DNA from: Teichococcus deserti
Lineage (GTDB): Bacteria; Pseudomonadota; Alphaproteobacteria; Acetobacterales; Acetobacteraceae
Assembly: GCF_001982615.1 (NCBI RefSeq)
Contig: NZ_MLCO01000059.1
Location: 1 to 49,082 of the forward strand
Direction of reading: 5' to 3'
DNA length: 49,082 nucleotides
Shown: positions 16,148 through 23,651 of the stretch, piece after piece
Layout: each line of letters begins with the position of its first letter
How positions within the stretch are numbered: the stretch's first letter is position 1
Translations under genes and position numbers: made by a program
Notes under the pieces: generated by a model
What the model was told of the DNA's origin: nothing
Database searches by the model: none
The model's input: the letters and a program-made list of their open reading frames with translations, nothing else

Positions 16148-17821
16148 ATGCGCAAACGCCTGGCCGTGCCTTTGATCATCGCCGGCCTGGCGATCGCCGG
16201 TCAGGCGGGCATCCCCCCGGCTTCCTATCTGGCGCCCCGGCAGCTGATCGCCGAGGCCGAGGCGCGCCCGCGCTCCTCCGGCGGCTATTCGCGCTCGCCC
16301 AGCACGTCGCGCAGCTACAGCAGCGGCAGCAGCAGCCGAAGTTCCTCGGGCGGCTACGCGCGGCCGTCCTCCGGCTCCAGCCGCACTCCCAGCACCAGCC
16401 CGAGCTATCGCGACCGCTCGGCCGGCGACCGCAGCTACAGCCGCAGCCAGTCGGGCGATGCGCTGCGCCGCCTGCGCGAGCGCGACGCCGCCGAGCAGCG
16501 CCGCCGCGACACTCCCGCCACGACCTCCGGCAGCACGGCCGGCAGCGGCGGCGGGTGGTGGGGCAGCGGCTCGTCGCGCAGCACGGGGCGGTCTTCCTCG
16601 GGCGGGTCGTATTCCGGCGGCTATTCCTCGGGCGGCGGCTATGCCCCGGGTGGCTATGGCGGCTGGTACCGCGATCGTGGCTGGGCGCCGCCGGCCGGCA
16701 TGCTGGGCGGGCCGCGCCGCTTCGGCATCTGGGACGCGGCCTTCCTGTGGTTCCTGTTCAGCACGCTGTCCAGCCCGGGCCATGCCGACTTCTTCCACCA
16801 CCACCAGGCCGATCCCGGCTACCAGCAGTTCCGCCAGACCGCCGAGCAGCGGGCGGCCTCCGATCCCGAGATCCGCTCGCGCCTGACCGAGCTCGACACG
16901 GCGCTGGACAGCCGCCGCGACCAGCCGCGCAACGCCGATTTCCTGCCCCCCGACGTGCCGCTGGCGGTCGCGACCGGGCAGGAGGCGCTGGATGCCCGCA
17001 CCCCCTCCACCGCCGATGCCGGCGAGGAGGAGGAAGGCGGCATCGGCGCCGTCACCGTCATCCTGGTGCTGCTGGCCGGCGGCGCGGTGCTCGCCGTGCT
17101 GGCCTGGCGCCGCCGCCGTCCGGAGCCGCCCACCATGTCCTCTGGCCCCTCGGGCAATGCCAGCCCGCTGCAGAGCGCCGGCAATATCCTGCGCCACAAG
17201 ATGTCGGGCGAGGCCTATGCCCCGTCGCAGTTCCGCCTGGGCATGCCGGTCAGCATCGACCCCACCCCCTTCATCCTGGCCGCCGGCGCCACCCATCTGG
17301 CGCCGCCGCCCTCGGGGGCGGGCGCGCTGAGCGTCGAGGCGATCGGGCGGATCGGCGGGACCGGACAGGGGTCGATCGTGCGGCTCTACCTGCCGGAGGA
17401 GCAGGGGATGATCCAGCTGCATCTGGGCGCCGGCAATGCGCCGGACGAATGCCGCTTCTTCGCCCTGCTCGACGAGGTCACCCCGGCCGACGAGGCCGAG
17501 TGGGAAGCCTGGCTCGACCCGCGCGAGGGCATGATCGGCTGGCCGGAATTCCAGACCAAGGACGGGCAGGTCTATCAGCGGATCTGGGCGCCCGGCGCCG
17601 CGAAGGTCGCGCCGCGCGATATGCCGGAAGAGGTGGAGACCACCCAGGGCCGCCGCAGCATCCGCAACCAGAGCATGCTCTATGGCCGCCCCACCGGCAG
17701 CCCGGCGCCGGCGCCGGCCACCGAATACATCCTGGTCTCGGCCATCGAGGACGGGCAGGACGCCTGGGTGGAAATCCGCGCCGGCCTCGACCTCAACCCC
17801 GCCTCGCTGTCGCTGGCCTGA
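16148..17821 (+). CDS. YjfK-like DUF2491 protein with Ser/Gly-rich membrane N terminus
   Basis: A 557-residue, two-part protein. The N-terminal part has a signal-like helix (about 1-38), then 150 residues very rich in Ser, Gly, Tyr and Arg, a hydrophobic stretch near 196-212 and a firm membrane helix near 301-323 ended by RRRR. The C-terminal ~200 residues match the DUF2491/YjfK type (FRLGMPVSIDPTPF, MIQLHLG, GWPEFQTKDG, QSMLYGRP). E. coli YjfK is only this second half (about 220 residues) and is cytoplasmic. Here a membrane-anchored extension has been added. It is the first gene of a cluster with a DUF350 protein and a PspA homologue. Confidence 0.82.
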   Translation: MRKRLAVPLIIAGLAIAGQAGIPPASYLAPRQLIAEAEARPRSSGGYSRSPSTSRSYSSGSSSRSSSGGYARPSSGSSRTPSTSPSYRDRSAGDRSYSRSQSGDALRRLRERDAAEQRRRDTPATTSGSTAGSGGGWWGSGSSRSTGRSSSGGSYSGGYSSGGGYAPGGYGGWYRDRGWAPPAGMLGGPRRFGIWDAAFLWFLFSTLSSPGHADFFHHHQADPGYQQFRQTAEQRAASDPEIRSRLTELDTALDSRRDQPRNADFLPPDVPLAVATGQEALDARTPSTADAGEEEEGGIGAVTVILVLLAGGAVLAVLAWRRRRPEPPTMSSGPSGNASPLQSAGNILRHKMSGEAYAPSQFRLGMPVSIDPTPFILAAGATHLAPPPSGAGALSVEAIGRIGGTGQGSIVRLYLPEEQGMIQLHLGAGNAPDECRFFALLDEVTPADEAEWEAWLDPREGMIGWPEFQTKDGQVYQRIWAPGAAKVAPRDMPEEVETTQGRRSIRNQSMLYGRPTGSPAPAPATEYILVSAIEDGQDAWVEIRAGLDLNPASLSLA

Positions 17822-17836
17822 AGGACGCAACGCGCC

Positions 17837-18250
17837 ATGGACGTCATCTTCGAGACCCTGCGGGCCGGACTGCCCGTGCTGGTGCTGCAATTCGCGGTGA
17901 CGCTGGCGCTGCTGGCGCTGGGCGTCGCGCTCTACATGGCGATCACGCCCTTCCATGAGATGCGGCTGGTCCGCCAGGGCAATGCGGCGGCCGGCGTCGT
18001 GCTGGGCGCCAGCCTGGTGGCGTTGGCCATCCCGCTGGCGGCGACGCTGGCGACCAGCCGCGTCACGCTGGACATCGTCGTCTGGGGGCTGGTGGCGCTG
18101 GTGCTGCAGCTGCTGGTCTTCCTGGCGGCCTCCCTCCTGATCCGCGGCCTGCGGCAGATGATCGAGGAGGGCAACCTGGCCGCCGCCTGGCTGTTGGCCG
18201 GGCTGCAACTGGCCGTCGCCCTGCTGAACGCCGGCGCCATGGCCGGCTGA
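17837..18250 (+). CDS. DUF350 (YjfL-like) inner-membrane protein
   Basis: A 137-residue membrane protein with four predicted helices. The blocks MAITPFHEMRLVRQGN and GLRQMIEEGN mark the two internally repeated halves of DUF350. It follows the DUF2491 gene by 15 bp and precedes the PspA-like gene by 25 bp, the same partnership as E. coli yjfJ-yjfK-yjfL. The function is unknown; the PspA link points to inner-membrane maintenance. Confidence 0.88.
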   Translation: MDVIFETLRAGLPVLVLQFAVTLALLALGVALYMAITPFHEMRLVRQGNAAAGVVLGASLVALAIPLAATLATSRVTLDIVVWGLVALVLQLLVFLAASLLIRGLRQMIEEGNLAAAWLLAGLQLAVALLNAGAMAG

Positions 18251-18275
18251 TCTTTCGAGCACAAGGAACAACGCC

Positions 18276-19076
18276 ATGCTGGCCTTCATCCGCAACCTGG
18301 TGGGCGTGAAGACCGACCAGGCCGTCAACTCCGCCGTCGAGGCGATCGTCCGCTGGGACCCGAAATCGGCGACAGAAGCCGAGCTGCGCACCATGGAGCA
18401 GCATCTCGACCAGCTCGGCCTGCAGGTCGCCGAGGCGCGCCAGGTCTTCGAGAAGGAGCGGCGTGAGGCCGAGGCCATCCAGAAGCTGTCCGAGCAGCGC
18501 CTGGCGGCGGCCGAGCAGCTGCAGAACCGCGCCGCCGCTGAGACGGATGCCGGGCGGAAGGCGGAGCTCGAGCGCTCGCTCGGCACGCTGGTCGGCATGC
18601 TGGAGGAAATGGCGCCGGAGCTGGAGCGCGAGAAGCGCGACGCGGTCGAGGCGGAAGAATTCGTCGCCATGCTGACCGACACCTACAACCAGGCCGGTGC
18701 CAAGCTGAAGACGGCGCGCGCCGAGCTGACCCGCGCCCAGCGCGACATGACGCGGGCCGAGCAGCAGCGCGATGCCGCCGACCGCCGTGCCGAGGCCGCG
18801 CGCCAGGCCGCCGGGCTGACGGGTGCCACCAGCGGCCTCAGCGTCGCGCTGAAGGCGATGCAGGACACCGCGGCGCGCAACCTGGCCGAGGCCGAGGCGG
18901 CCAACAGCAAGGCGAAGCTGCTGGCGCCGACGCGCCCCGAGCAGGATGACCCCAACATCGCCGCCGCCCTGCAGGCGGCCAGCGGCGGCGGCGGCCCGGC
19001 GCTGAGCGTCTCCGACCGGCTGGCGGCGCTGCGCGACAAGCAGGCGGTGCCGAAGCGGATCGGCGGCCCCGGCTGA
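18276..19076 (+). CDS. PspA/IM30-family protein (YjfJ-like)
   Basis: A 266-residue, almost wholly helical coiled-coil protein. The start MLAFIRNLVGVKTDQAVN resembles the lipid-binding N-terminal helix of PspA, and the rest is long charged heptads. PspA/IM30 proteins assemble on stressed membranes as ESCRT-III-like polymers. No pspB, pspC or pspF is present, so this belongs to the YjfJ branch that travels with DUF2491 and DUF350. AAGGAA lies before the ATG. A strong terminator follows the stop. Confidence 0.88.
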   Translation: MLAFIRNLVGVKTDQAVNSAVEAIVRWDPKSATEAELRTMEQHLDQLGLQVAEARQVFEKERREAEAIQKLSEQRLAAAEQLQNRAAAETDAGRKAELERSLGTLVGMLEEMAPELEREKRDAVEAEEFVAMLTDTYNQAGAKLKTARAELTRAQRDMTRAEQQRDAADRRAEAARQAAGLTGATSGLSVALKAMQDTAARNLAEAEAANSKAKLLAPTRPEQDDPNIAAALQAASGGGGPALSVSDRLAALRDKQAVPKRIGGPG

Positions 19077-19096
19077 GCCGTCCGGGCTGACGCAGG

Positions 19097-19129
19097 AAAG
19101 GCCGGCGGGGTCACCCCCGCCGGCCTTTT
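19097..19129. terminator. Bidirectional intrinsic terminator
   Basis: An 11-bp GC stem, GGCCGGCGGGG with CCCCGCCGGCC, has AAA on the left and TTTT on the right. It lies between the convergent PspA-like gene and the secreted protein at 19151, and can end transcription from both sides. Confidence 0.85.
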
Positions 19130-19150
19130 CGCTGTCCGGCTTCCGGCCGC

Positions 19151-19564
19151 TTACTGCGGCGGCAGCGAGGCGCCGGCCTGCTTCACGGAATCGCCCATGC
19201 GCTGGCACAGCGCGGCCTCGGTGCTGTTCTGCCCCTTGGCGGCCTCCGCCAGCGTCACCGATTGCGGCCCGACCACGATGGCGCCGGCCTTGCCGCGGGC
19301 ATAGGCCGCCTCGCCGCCGCTGGTGTCCTGCGGCTTCGGCAGGTTGGCCATGATGCGGGTCTGCAGCGCCACGGTGCTGGCCTCGATATGGCCGGCCGCC
19401 TGGCAGTATTCGAAGACGCCCTGCTGGTTGCGCGCGGCCTCGTAGATGGTCTTCAGCTGCTCGGGCGTCGGGCCGGCGGGCGCCTGGGCCGCCGGCGCCT
19501 GGGCGAAGGCCGGGACGGCGACGGCCAGCAGGGCGGCGGCGAGCAGGGGAGTGCGCAGCGACAT
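19151..19564 (-). CDS. Small secreted protein, unknown function
   Basis: A 137-residue product with a signal peptide (MSLRTPLLAAALL, cleavage near AFAQ), an Ala/Pro linker and a helical mature part. Two cysteines (EYCQAAG and ALCQRM) may pair. The segment YEAARNQQGVFEYCQ looks like a conserved family block seen in Acetobacteraceae, but I cannot assign a function. GAGGAA precedes the ATG. The AT-rich gap upstream is shared with the divergent CinA-like gene. Confidence 0.72.
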   Translation of the reverse strand: MSLRTPLLAAALLAVAVPAFAQAPAAQAPAGPTPEQLKTIYEAARNQQGVFEYCQAAGHIEASTVALQTRIMANLPKPQDTSGGEAAYARGKAGAIVVGPQSVTLAEAAKGQNSTEAALCQRMGDSVKQAGASLPPQ

Positions 19565-19751
19565 GGCGGGGGGTTCCTCGTTCTTCGGCGCCGGGCTGCG
19601 GGGGGTGCAGACGGCCAGTTGCCGCCTTATAGATCGGCAAGAACAGGTGGAACAGGCGGGGTGCTTTATTTCCCTGATCCATGACCGTCTTGTGATATTC
19701 TTTCCATGGCCAAAATATAACGGTTTCTTGAACTTTGCGGAGGGATGACGA

Positions 19752-20228
19752 ATGATCGAGCAGGATGTCGCCGCGCTGCTGGCGGCCCGCGGCGAGAAGC
19801 TGGCGGTCGCCGAGAGCTCGGCCGGCGGGCTGATCGCGGCGCGGTTGCTGGCGCTGCCGGGCGCCTCGGCCTTCTTCCTGGGGGGCGGGGTGATCTACAC
19901 CGCCGCGGCGCGCGAAGGCCTGCTCGGCATCACCGCGGCCGACATGGCCGGCATGCGCCCCTCCACCGAGCCCTATGCGGCGCTGCTGGCGCAGCGGGTT
20001 CGCCTCCGCCTCGACGCCGACTGGGGTCTTGCCGAGACCGGCGCGACCGGGCCGGCCGGCAACCGCTACGGCGATGCCGCCGGCCATGCCTGTCTGGCGG
20101 TGGCCGGCCGCAGGGCGCGGGTGGCGACGCTGGAGACGGGGCAGGGCGACCGCGCCGCCAATATGCAGCGCTTTGCCGATGCAGCGCTGCGGCTGCTGCG
20201 CGACGCGCTGCGCGGCGAATCTTCGTGA
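19752..20228 (+). CDS. pncC: CinA-type nicotinamide-nucleotide deamidase (PncC)
   Basis: A 158-residue stand-alone CinA C-terminal domain. Hallmarks are VAESSAGGLIAARLL, with the active Ser after AES, GGGVIYT and GLAETGATGPAGNRYG. The enzyme turns nicotinamide mononucleotide into nicotinate mononucleotide for NAD recycling. GGAGG lies about 8 bases before the ATG. The upstream gap is unusually AT-rich, with possible -35 TTGTGA at 19690 and an AATATA/TATAAC region at 19714-19721; spacing is not ideal, so a promoter is likely but not exactly placed. Confidence 0.88.
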   Translation: MIEQDVAALLAARGEKLAVAESSAGGLIAARLLALPGASAFFLGGGVIYTAAAREGLLGITAADMAGMRPSTEPYAALLAQRVRLRLDADWGLAETGATGPAGNRYGDAAGHACLAVAGRRARVATLETGQGDRAANMQRFADAALRLLRDALRGESS

Positions 20229-20331
20229 CGCCCACGTCATCCTTGCCATCAGGAACGTGATCCGCCCGCAGATTGCCGCCTTCCAGGCCGTGGTCTAGCT
20301 GCTTGCGATAAAGCTGCGGAGGGCAGGCGCG

Positions 20332-21972
20332 ATGGCGCGGATCGGACGGTTGAGGGCATGGCAGGCGCTGCCGGCGGCGGCGCTGCTGGCCGGGCTGCTG
20401 CAGGCGGGCACGGCGGGCGCGCAGCCTCGCGCGACGCCGACCCCGCCGCCGGCGGCGGCCGAGAGCGGCCCGCCGAAAAGCGGCGGCGGCGGCGGCGCGG
20501 GCGGCAGCGTGGTGCGGCCGAACAACGCCGCCTGCCCGAATGGCCAGGCGGCCGAGATTGCCACCAGCCCGGAAGCCGCCGCGCGCGTCCAGCCGCTCAG
20601 CCCCGACCAGCGGCTCTGCGTCCGGCTGTCGCGCGGCCAGGCGGCCTATTTCCGCGTCGCCCCCGAAGCGGGCGGCGACTACACCGTCACCACCAGCCGG
20701 CTCGGGCGCAGCACCGACACCGTGCTGGCCGGGCTCGACGCACGCGGCCGCAAGCTGATCGAGGATGATGATGGCGGCGGCGACGATCTCTCCTCCAGCC
20801 TGGAGGTCAGCGCCGACAGCCGCGTCGCCGTGATCCGCGCCGGCACGCTGGACAACCAGCCCGGCAGCTTCGACATCACCCTGCGCCGCAACGCGCCGCA
20901 GACCCCGCCCGACTTCCCGACCAGCCAGGAGATGGCGACCTCCGCCCCGCCGCTGGAGCCCGGCAACACCCGCCATCTGCGCCTGCGCCGCAACCAGACC
21001 GCCTATTTCGCGCTGCCCGCCGACCGCAGCGGGCTGGTCGCCGTCACCCGCAACCTGCGCGGCGGCACCGACACCGTGCTCGCGCTCCTCGATGCCGAGG
21101 GCCGCGTGCTGCTCGAGGACGATGATGGCGGCGGCGGCTTCGCCTCCGAGCTGCCGCTGAACGACCCGCCGGAGGGGGCGGTGACGCTCCGCGTCGGCAC
21201 GCTCGACCGCACCGCCGGCGAGTTCGACCTGGTGCTGGTGCGCGAGGCGCCGCAGCCGCCGCCGGATTTCCCGACCACGCTGCAGGCCGCGCGCGACCGC
21301 GGCGTCCTGGCGCCGGGGACGATGTCGCTCGATCTCGGCCGGCGGCAGAGCGCCGTCTTCGCCCTGCCGGCCGAGGGCAGCTTCGTCCTCGAGACGCGCA
21401 ACCTGGGCCGCGACGCCGACACCGTGCTCTATCTGCTCGACGAGGATGGCGCGGTGCTGGCCGAGGATGACGACGGCGGCCAGGGCCTGGCCTCGCGCAT
21501 CAGCACCAGCCGTGCCGGCCGCCGCCCGGCCTTCGTCCGCGCCGGCACCCTGAACGGCCAGGGCGGCCGCTTCGACCTGGTGCTGCGCGCCACGGGCGGC
21601 CGCGGCACGGGCAGCGGCGCCGCCGCCGGCGGCACCGTCGGCAGCATCGAGGAGGCGGCGCGCCGCCCGACGCTGCAGATCGGCGAGGCCGTCTCGGTGC
21701 GGCTGGAGGGCGACCAGCCCGCCGTCATCGCCCTGCCGAATGACGGGCGGCTGTCGATGGCGCTGACCTTCTCGCTGTCGGAGGGCGCCGACACGGTGCT
21801 GGAGATGCTGGACGCCGATGGCGAGGTGATCGCCGAGAACGACGATGCCGATGGCGGCCTGGCCTCGCGCCTGGCGGTCGAGCCGCAGCCGCGCCCGGCC
21901 TATCTGCGCGCCAGGCAGCTCGGCGGCGAGACCGCGAGCTTCCAGCTGGTGCTGATCCGCCCGGTCGAGTGA
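20332..21972 (+). CDS. Secreted protein with four tandem PPC-like repeats
   Basis: A 546-residue exported protein with a signal peptide (cleavage near AGAQP) and a Pro/Gly-rich linker. Four repeats of about 115-125 residues follow. Each has an AYF/AVF-type strand, a TDTVL..LD..G turn and an acidic loop: EDDDGGG at 144 and 262, EDDDGG at 378, and ENDDADGG at 502. Each ends in an RAGTL/RVGTL and FD(L/I) strand. This is the look of bacterial pre-peptidase C-terminal (PPC) beta domains, which usually sit behind protease domains. Here no enzyme domain is attached. The acidic turn may bind calcium. GGAGGG lies before the ATG. Confidence 0.8.
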   Translation: MARIGRLRAWQALPAAALLAGLLQAGTAGAQPRATPTPPPAAAESGPPKSGGGGGAGGSVVRPNNAACPNGQAAEIATSPEAAARVQPLSPDQRLCVRLSRGQAAYFRVAPEAGGDYTVTTSRLGRSTDTVLAGLDARGRKLIEDDDGGGDDLSSSLEVSADSRVAVIRAGTLDNQPGSFDITLRRNAPQTPPDFPTSQEMATSAPPLEPGNTRHLRLRRNQTAYFALPADRSGLVAVTRNLRGGTDTVLALLDAEGRVLLEDDDGGGGFASELPLNDPPEGAVTLRVGTLDRTAGEFDLVLVREAPQPPPDFPTTLQAARDRGVLAPGTMSLDLGRRQSAVFALPAEGSFVLETRNLGRDADTVLYLLDEDGAVLAEDDDGGQGLASRISTSRAGRRPAFVRAGTLNGQGGRFDLVLRATGGRGTGSGAAAGGTVGSIEEAARRPTLQIGEAVSVRLEGDQPAVIALPNDGRLSMALTFSLSEGADTVLEMLDADGEVIAENDDADGGLASRLAVEPQPRPAYLRARQLGGETASFQLVLIRPVE

Positions 21973-21983
21973 TCGCGTGCCTT

Positions 21984-22008
21984 CGCCCGGCGACGCCGTC
22001 GCCGGGCG
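21984..22008. terminator. Terminator-like hairpin between convergent genes
   Basis: A perfect 11-bp stem, CGCCCGGCGAC with GTCGCCGGGCG, with a 3-base loop, lies between the PPC-repeat gene and the solute-binding gene. There is no T-tract; in such GC-rich genomes these hairpins often mark transcript ends. Confidence 0.55.
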
Positions 22009-22020
22009 GGCATCGCGCCG

Positions 22021-23613
22021 TCAGACGCGGTTGACGTTCCAGAACATCGGCATGCCCTGGATCACGCCCGTCAGCGTCTTCCGGTAGGCCCAGTTCTGCA
22101 GATACTGGCCGAGCGGCAGGTAGGGGACGTCCTGCAGCCCCTGCTCCTGGATCTGCGCCGCCAGCTTCTGCTGCGTCGCCAGGTCGGGGGCGTCGAACCA
22201 CTGGTTCCGCAGCTCTTCGACCTTCGGCATGCTCGGCCAGCCGAACCAGGCGCTGGCGCCATTGCCGCGCAGCGCGATGTTGGTGCCGGGGTTGAAGAAG
22301 TCGAGCCCGGTGAAGTTGGTGAAGAACATGTTCCAGCCGCCCTTGTCCGGCGCCTCGCGGCTGGCGCGGCGCTGCGTCACCACGCCCCAGTCGGTGGTGA
22401 TGAATTCGACATTCATGCCGGCCTTGGTCAGGTAGTCGGCGGCGACCTGGGCCAGCTGGAACAGCGCCGGCTGGTCGGTCGAGCCCAGCAGCGTCACCTT
22501 CTCGCCCTTGTAGCCGGCGGCGGCCAGGTCGCGCTTCACCTTGGCCAGGTCGCGCGGCCCGGTGATCGCGGCCATCCCGGCGCTGCTCGCCATCGGCGTG
22601 CCGGCGGGGAAGAAGCCGATGCCGTCGCGCCACTGGCTGCGGTCGGCGCCGATCACCGCCGTCATGAAGTCCTCCTGCGCCAGCGCGCCGAGCAGGGCGC
22701 GGCGGATCGCCGGATTGTCGAAGGGCGGGTGCAGGTGGTTGAAGCGCGCCAGCGACATGAAGCCGGTGGGGTCGGAGACCTCGACCTGGATGTTGCGGTT
22801 GCGCTTCAGCTGGGCGCCGATATCGGCGATCGGCTGCTCCAGCCAGTCGACCTCGCCGTTCTGCAGCGCCGCCGCGGCCGTCGCCTGGTCGGGCAGGACG
22901 TGCCATTCGACGCGGTCGAAATGCACCCGCTTCGGCCCGCTGGTCCAGGCCACCGGCCCGTCGGCGCGCGGGACGTAGTCGCGGTTGCGCTCATAGACCA
23001 GGCGCGAGCCCGGGACACGCTCGCCGGGGACGAAGCGGAAGGGGCCGGAGCCCATGAACTCGGTGATCGGCACGGCGGCGTCGCCCTTGGCGAGCCGCTC
23101 CGGCATGACGACCAGGATCGGCGTCCCGGGCTTCGCAAGCGCGTCGATCAACAGGGGGAAGGGCTTCTTCAGGCGGAACTGGATGGTGCGGTCGTCGGGC
23201 GCCGAGAGCTCGTTGGTCGCTGCCATCATCGCCTGCCCCATGGCGTCGCGCACCGCCCAGCGGCGGATCGAGGCCACGGCGTCGCGCGCCAGCACCGGCG
23301 CGCCGTCGTGGAAGCGCAGGCCCTCGCGCAGGCGGATGCTGACCGTCAGCCCGTCGCCGGCGACCTCGTGCCCCTCGGCCATCTGTGGCTGGGGGCGGAA
23401 ATCCTTGTCGATGCCGTAGAGCTGGTCGAAGATCATCAGCGCATGGTGGCGCGTGACATAGGCGGTGGTGACCACCGGATCGATCACCGTCAGATCCGAT
23501 TGCGGCACGAACTTGATCACCTTGGGCGCCTGCGCGAGGGCGGGCGCCGCGAGCGGCAAGGCAGAGGTGGCGCCGAGCGCCAGGCCGGCGCGCATCAGGT
23601 CACGTCGCTGCAT
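22021..23613 (-). CDS. ABC transporter substrate-binding protein, DppA/OppA family
   Basis: A 530-residue periplasmic solute-binding protein (SBP family 5). It has a Tat-like or Sec signal (QRRDLMRAGLALG, cleavage near ALAQ) and the domain hallmarks: IRLREGLRFHDGAPV, GSGPFRF, LARFNHLHPPFDN and the C-terminal YLPLGQYLQNW. Members bring in peptides, amines or opines through DppBCDF-type permeases, but no permease gene is in the window. It follows the copper amine oxidase by 38 bp on the same strand, suggesting that it delivers an amine-type substrate. Confidence 0.92.
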   Translation of the reverse strand: MQRRDLMRAGLALGATSALPLAAPALAQAPKVIKFVPQSDLTVIDPVVTTAYVTRHHALMIFDQLYGIDKDFRPQPQMAEGHEVAGDGLTVSIRLREGLRFHDGAPVLARDAVASIRRWAVRDAMGQAMMAATNELSAPDDRTIQFRLKKPFPLLIDALAKPGTPILVVMPERLAKGDAAVPITEFMGSGPFRFVPGERVPGSRLVYERNRDYVPRADGPVAWTSGPKRVHFDRVEWHVLPDQATAAAALQNGEVDWLEQPIADIGAQLKRNRNIQVEVSDPTGFMSLARFNHLHPPFDNPAIRRALLGALAQEDFMTAVIGADRSQWRDGIGFFPAGTPMASSAGMAAITGPRDLAKVKRDLAAAGYKGEKVTLLGSTDQPALFQLAQVAADYLTKAGMNVEFITTDWGVVTQRRASREAPDKGGWNMFFTNFTGLDFFNPGTNIALRGNGASAWFGWPSMPKVEELRNQWFDAPDLATQQKLAAQIQEQGLQDVPYLPLGQYLQNWAYRKTLTGVIQGMPMFWNVNRV

Positions 23614-23651
23614 CGTCGATGTCCTTGTCGGTGCGAGAAGCGGGGAAGCGG

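Noticed and set aside
12727-16179. Minus-strand open frame of 1,150 codons
   Set aside because: It is antisense to the GGDEF-EAL gene, whose domains are unmistakable. Long antisense frames are expected in DNA this rich in GC, and its translation is low-complexity Arg/Gly/Gln/Ala.
16258-16680. Ser/Gly-rich stretch as a CRISPR or DNA tandem repeat
   Set aside because: The repetition is at residue level only; no regular DNA repeat unit and spacer pattern is present.
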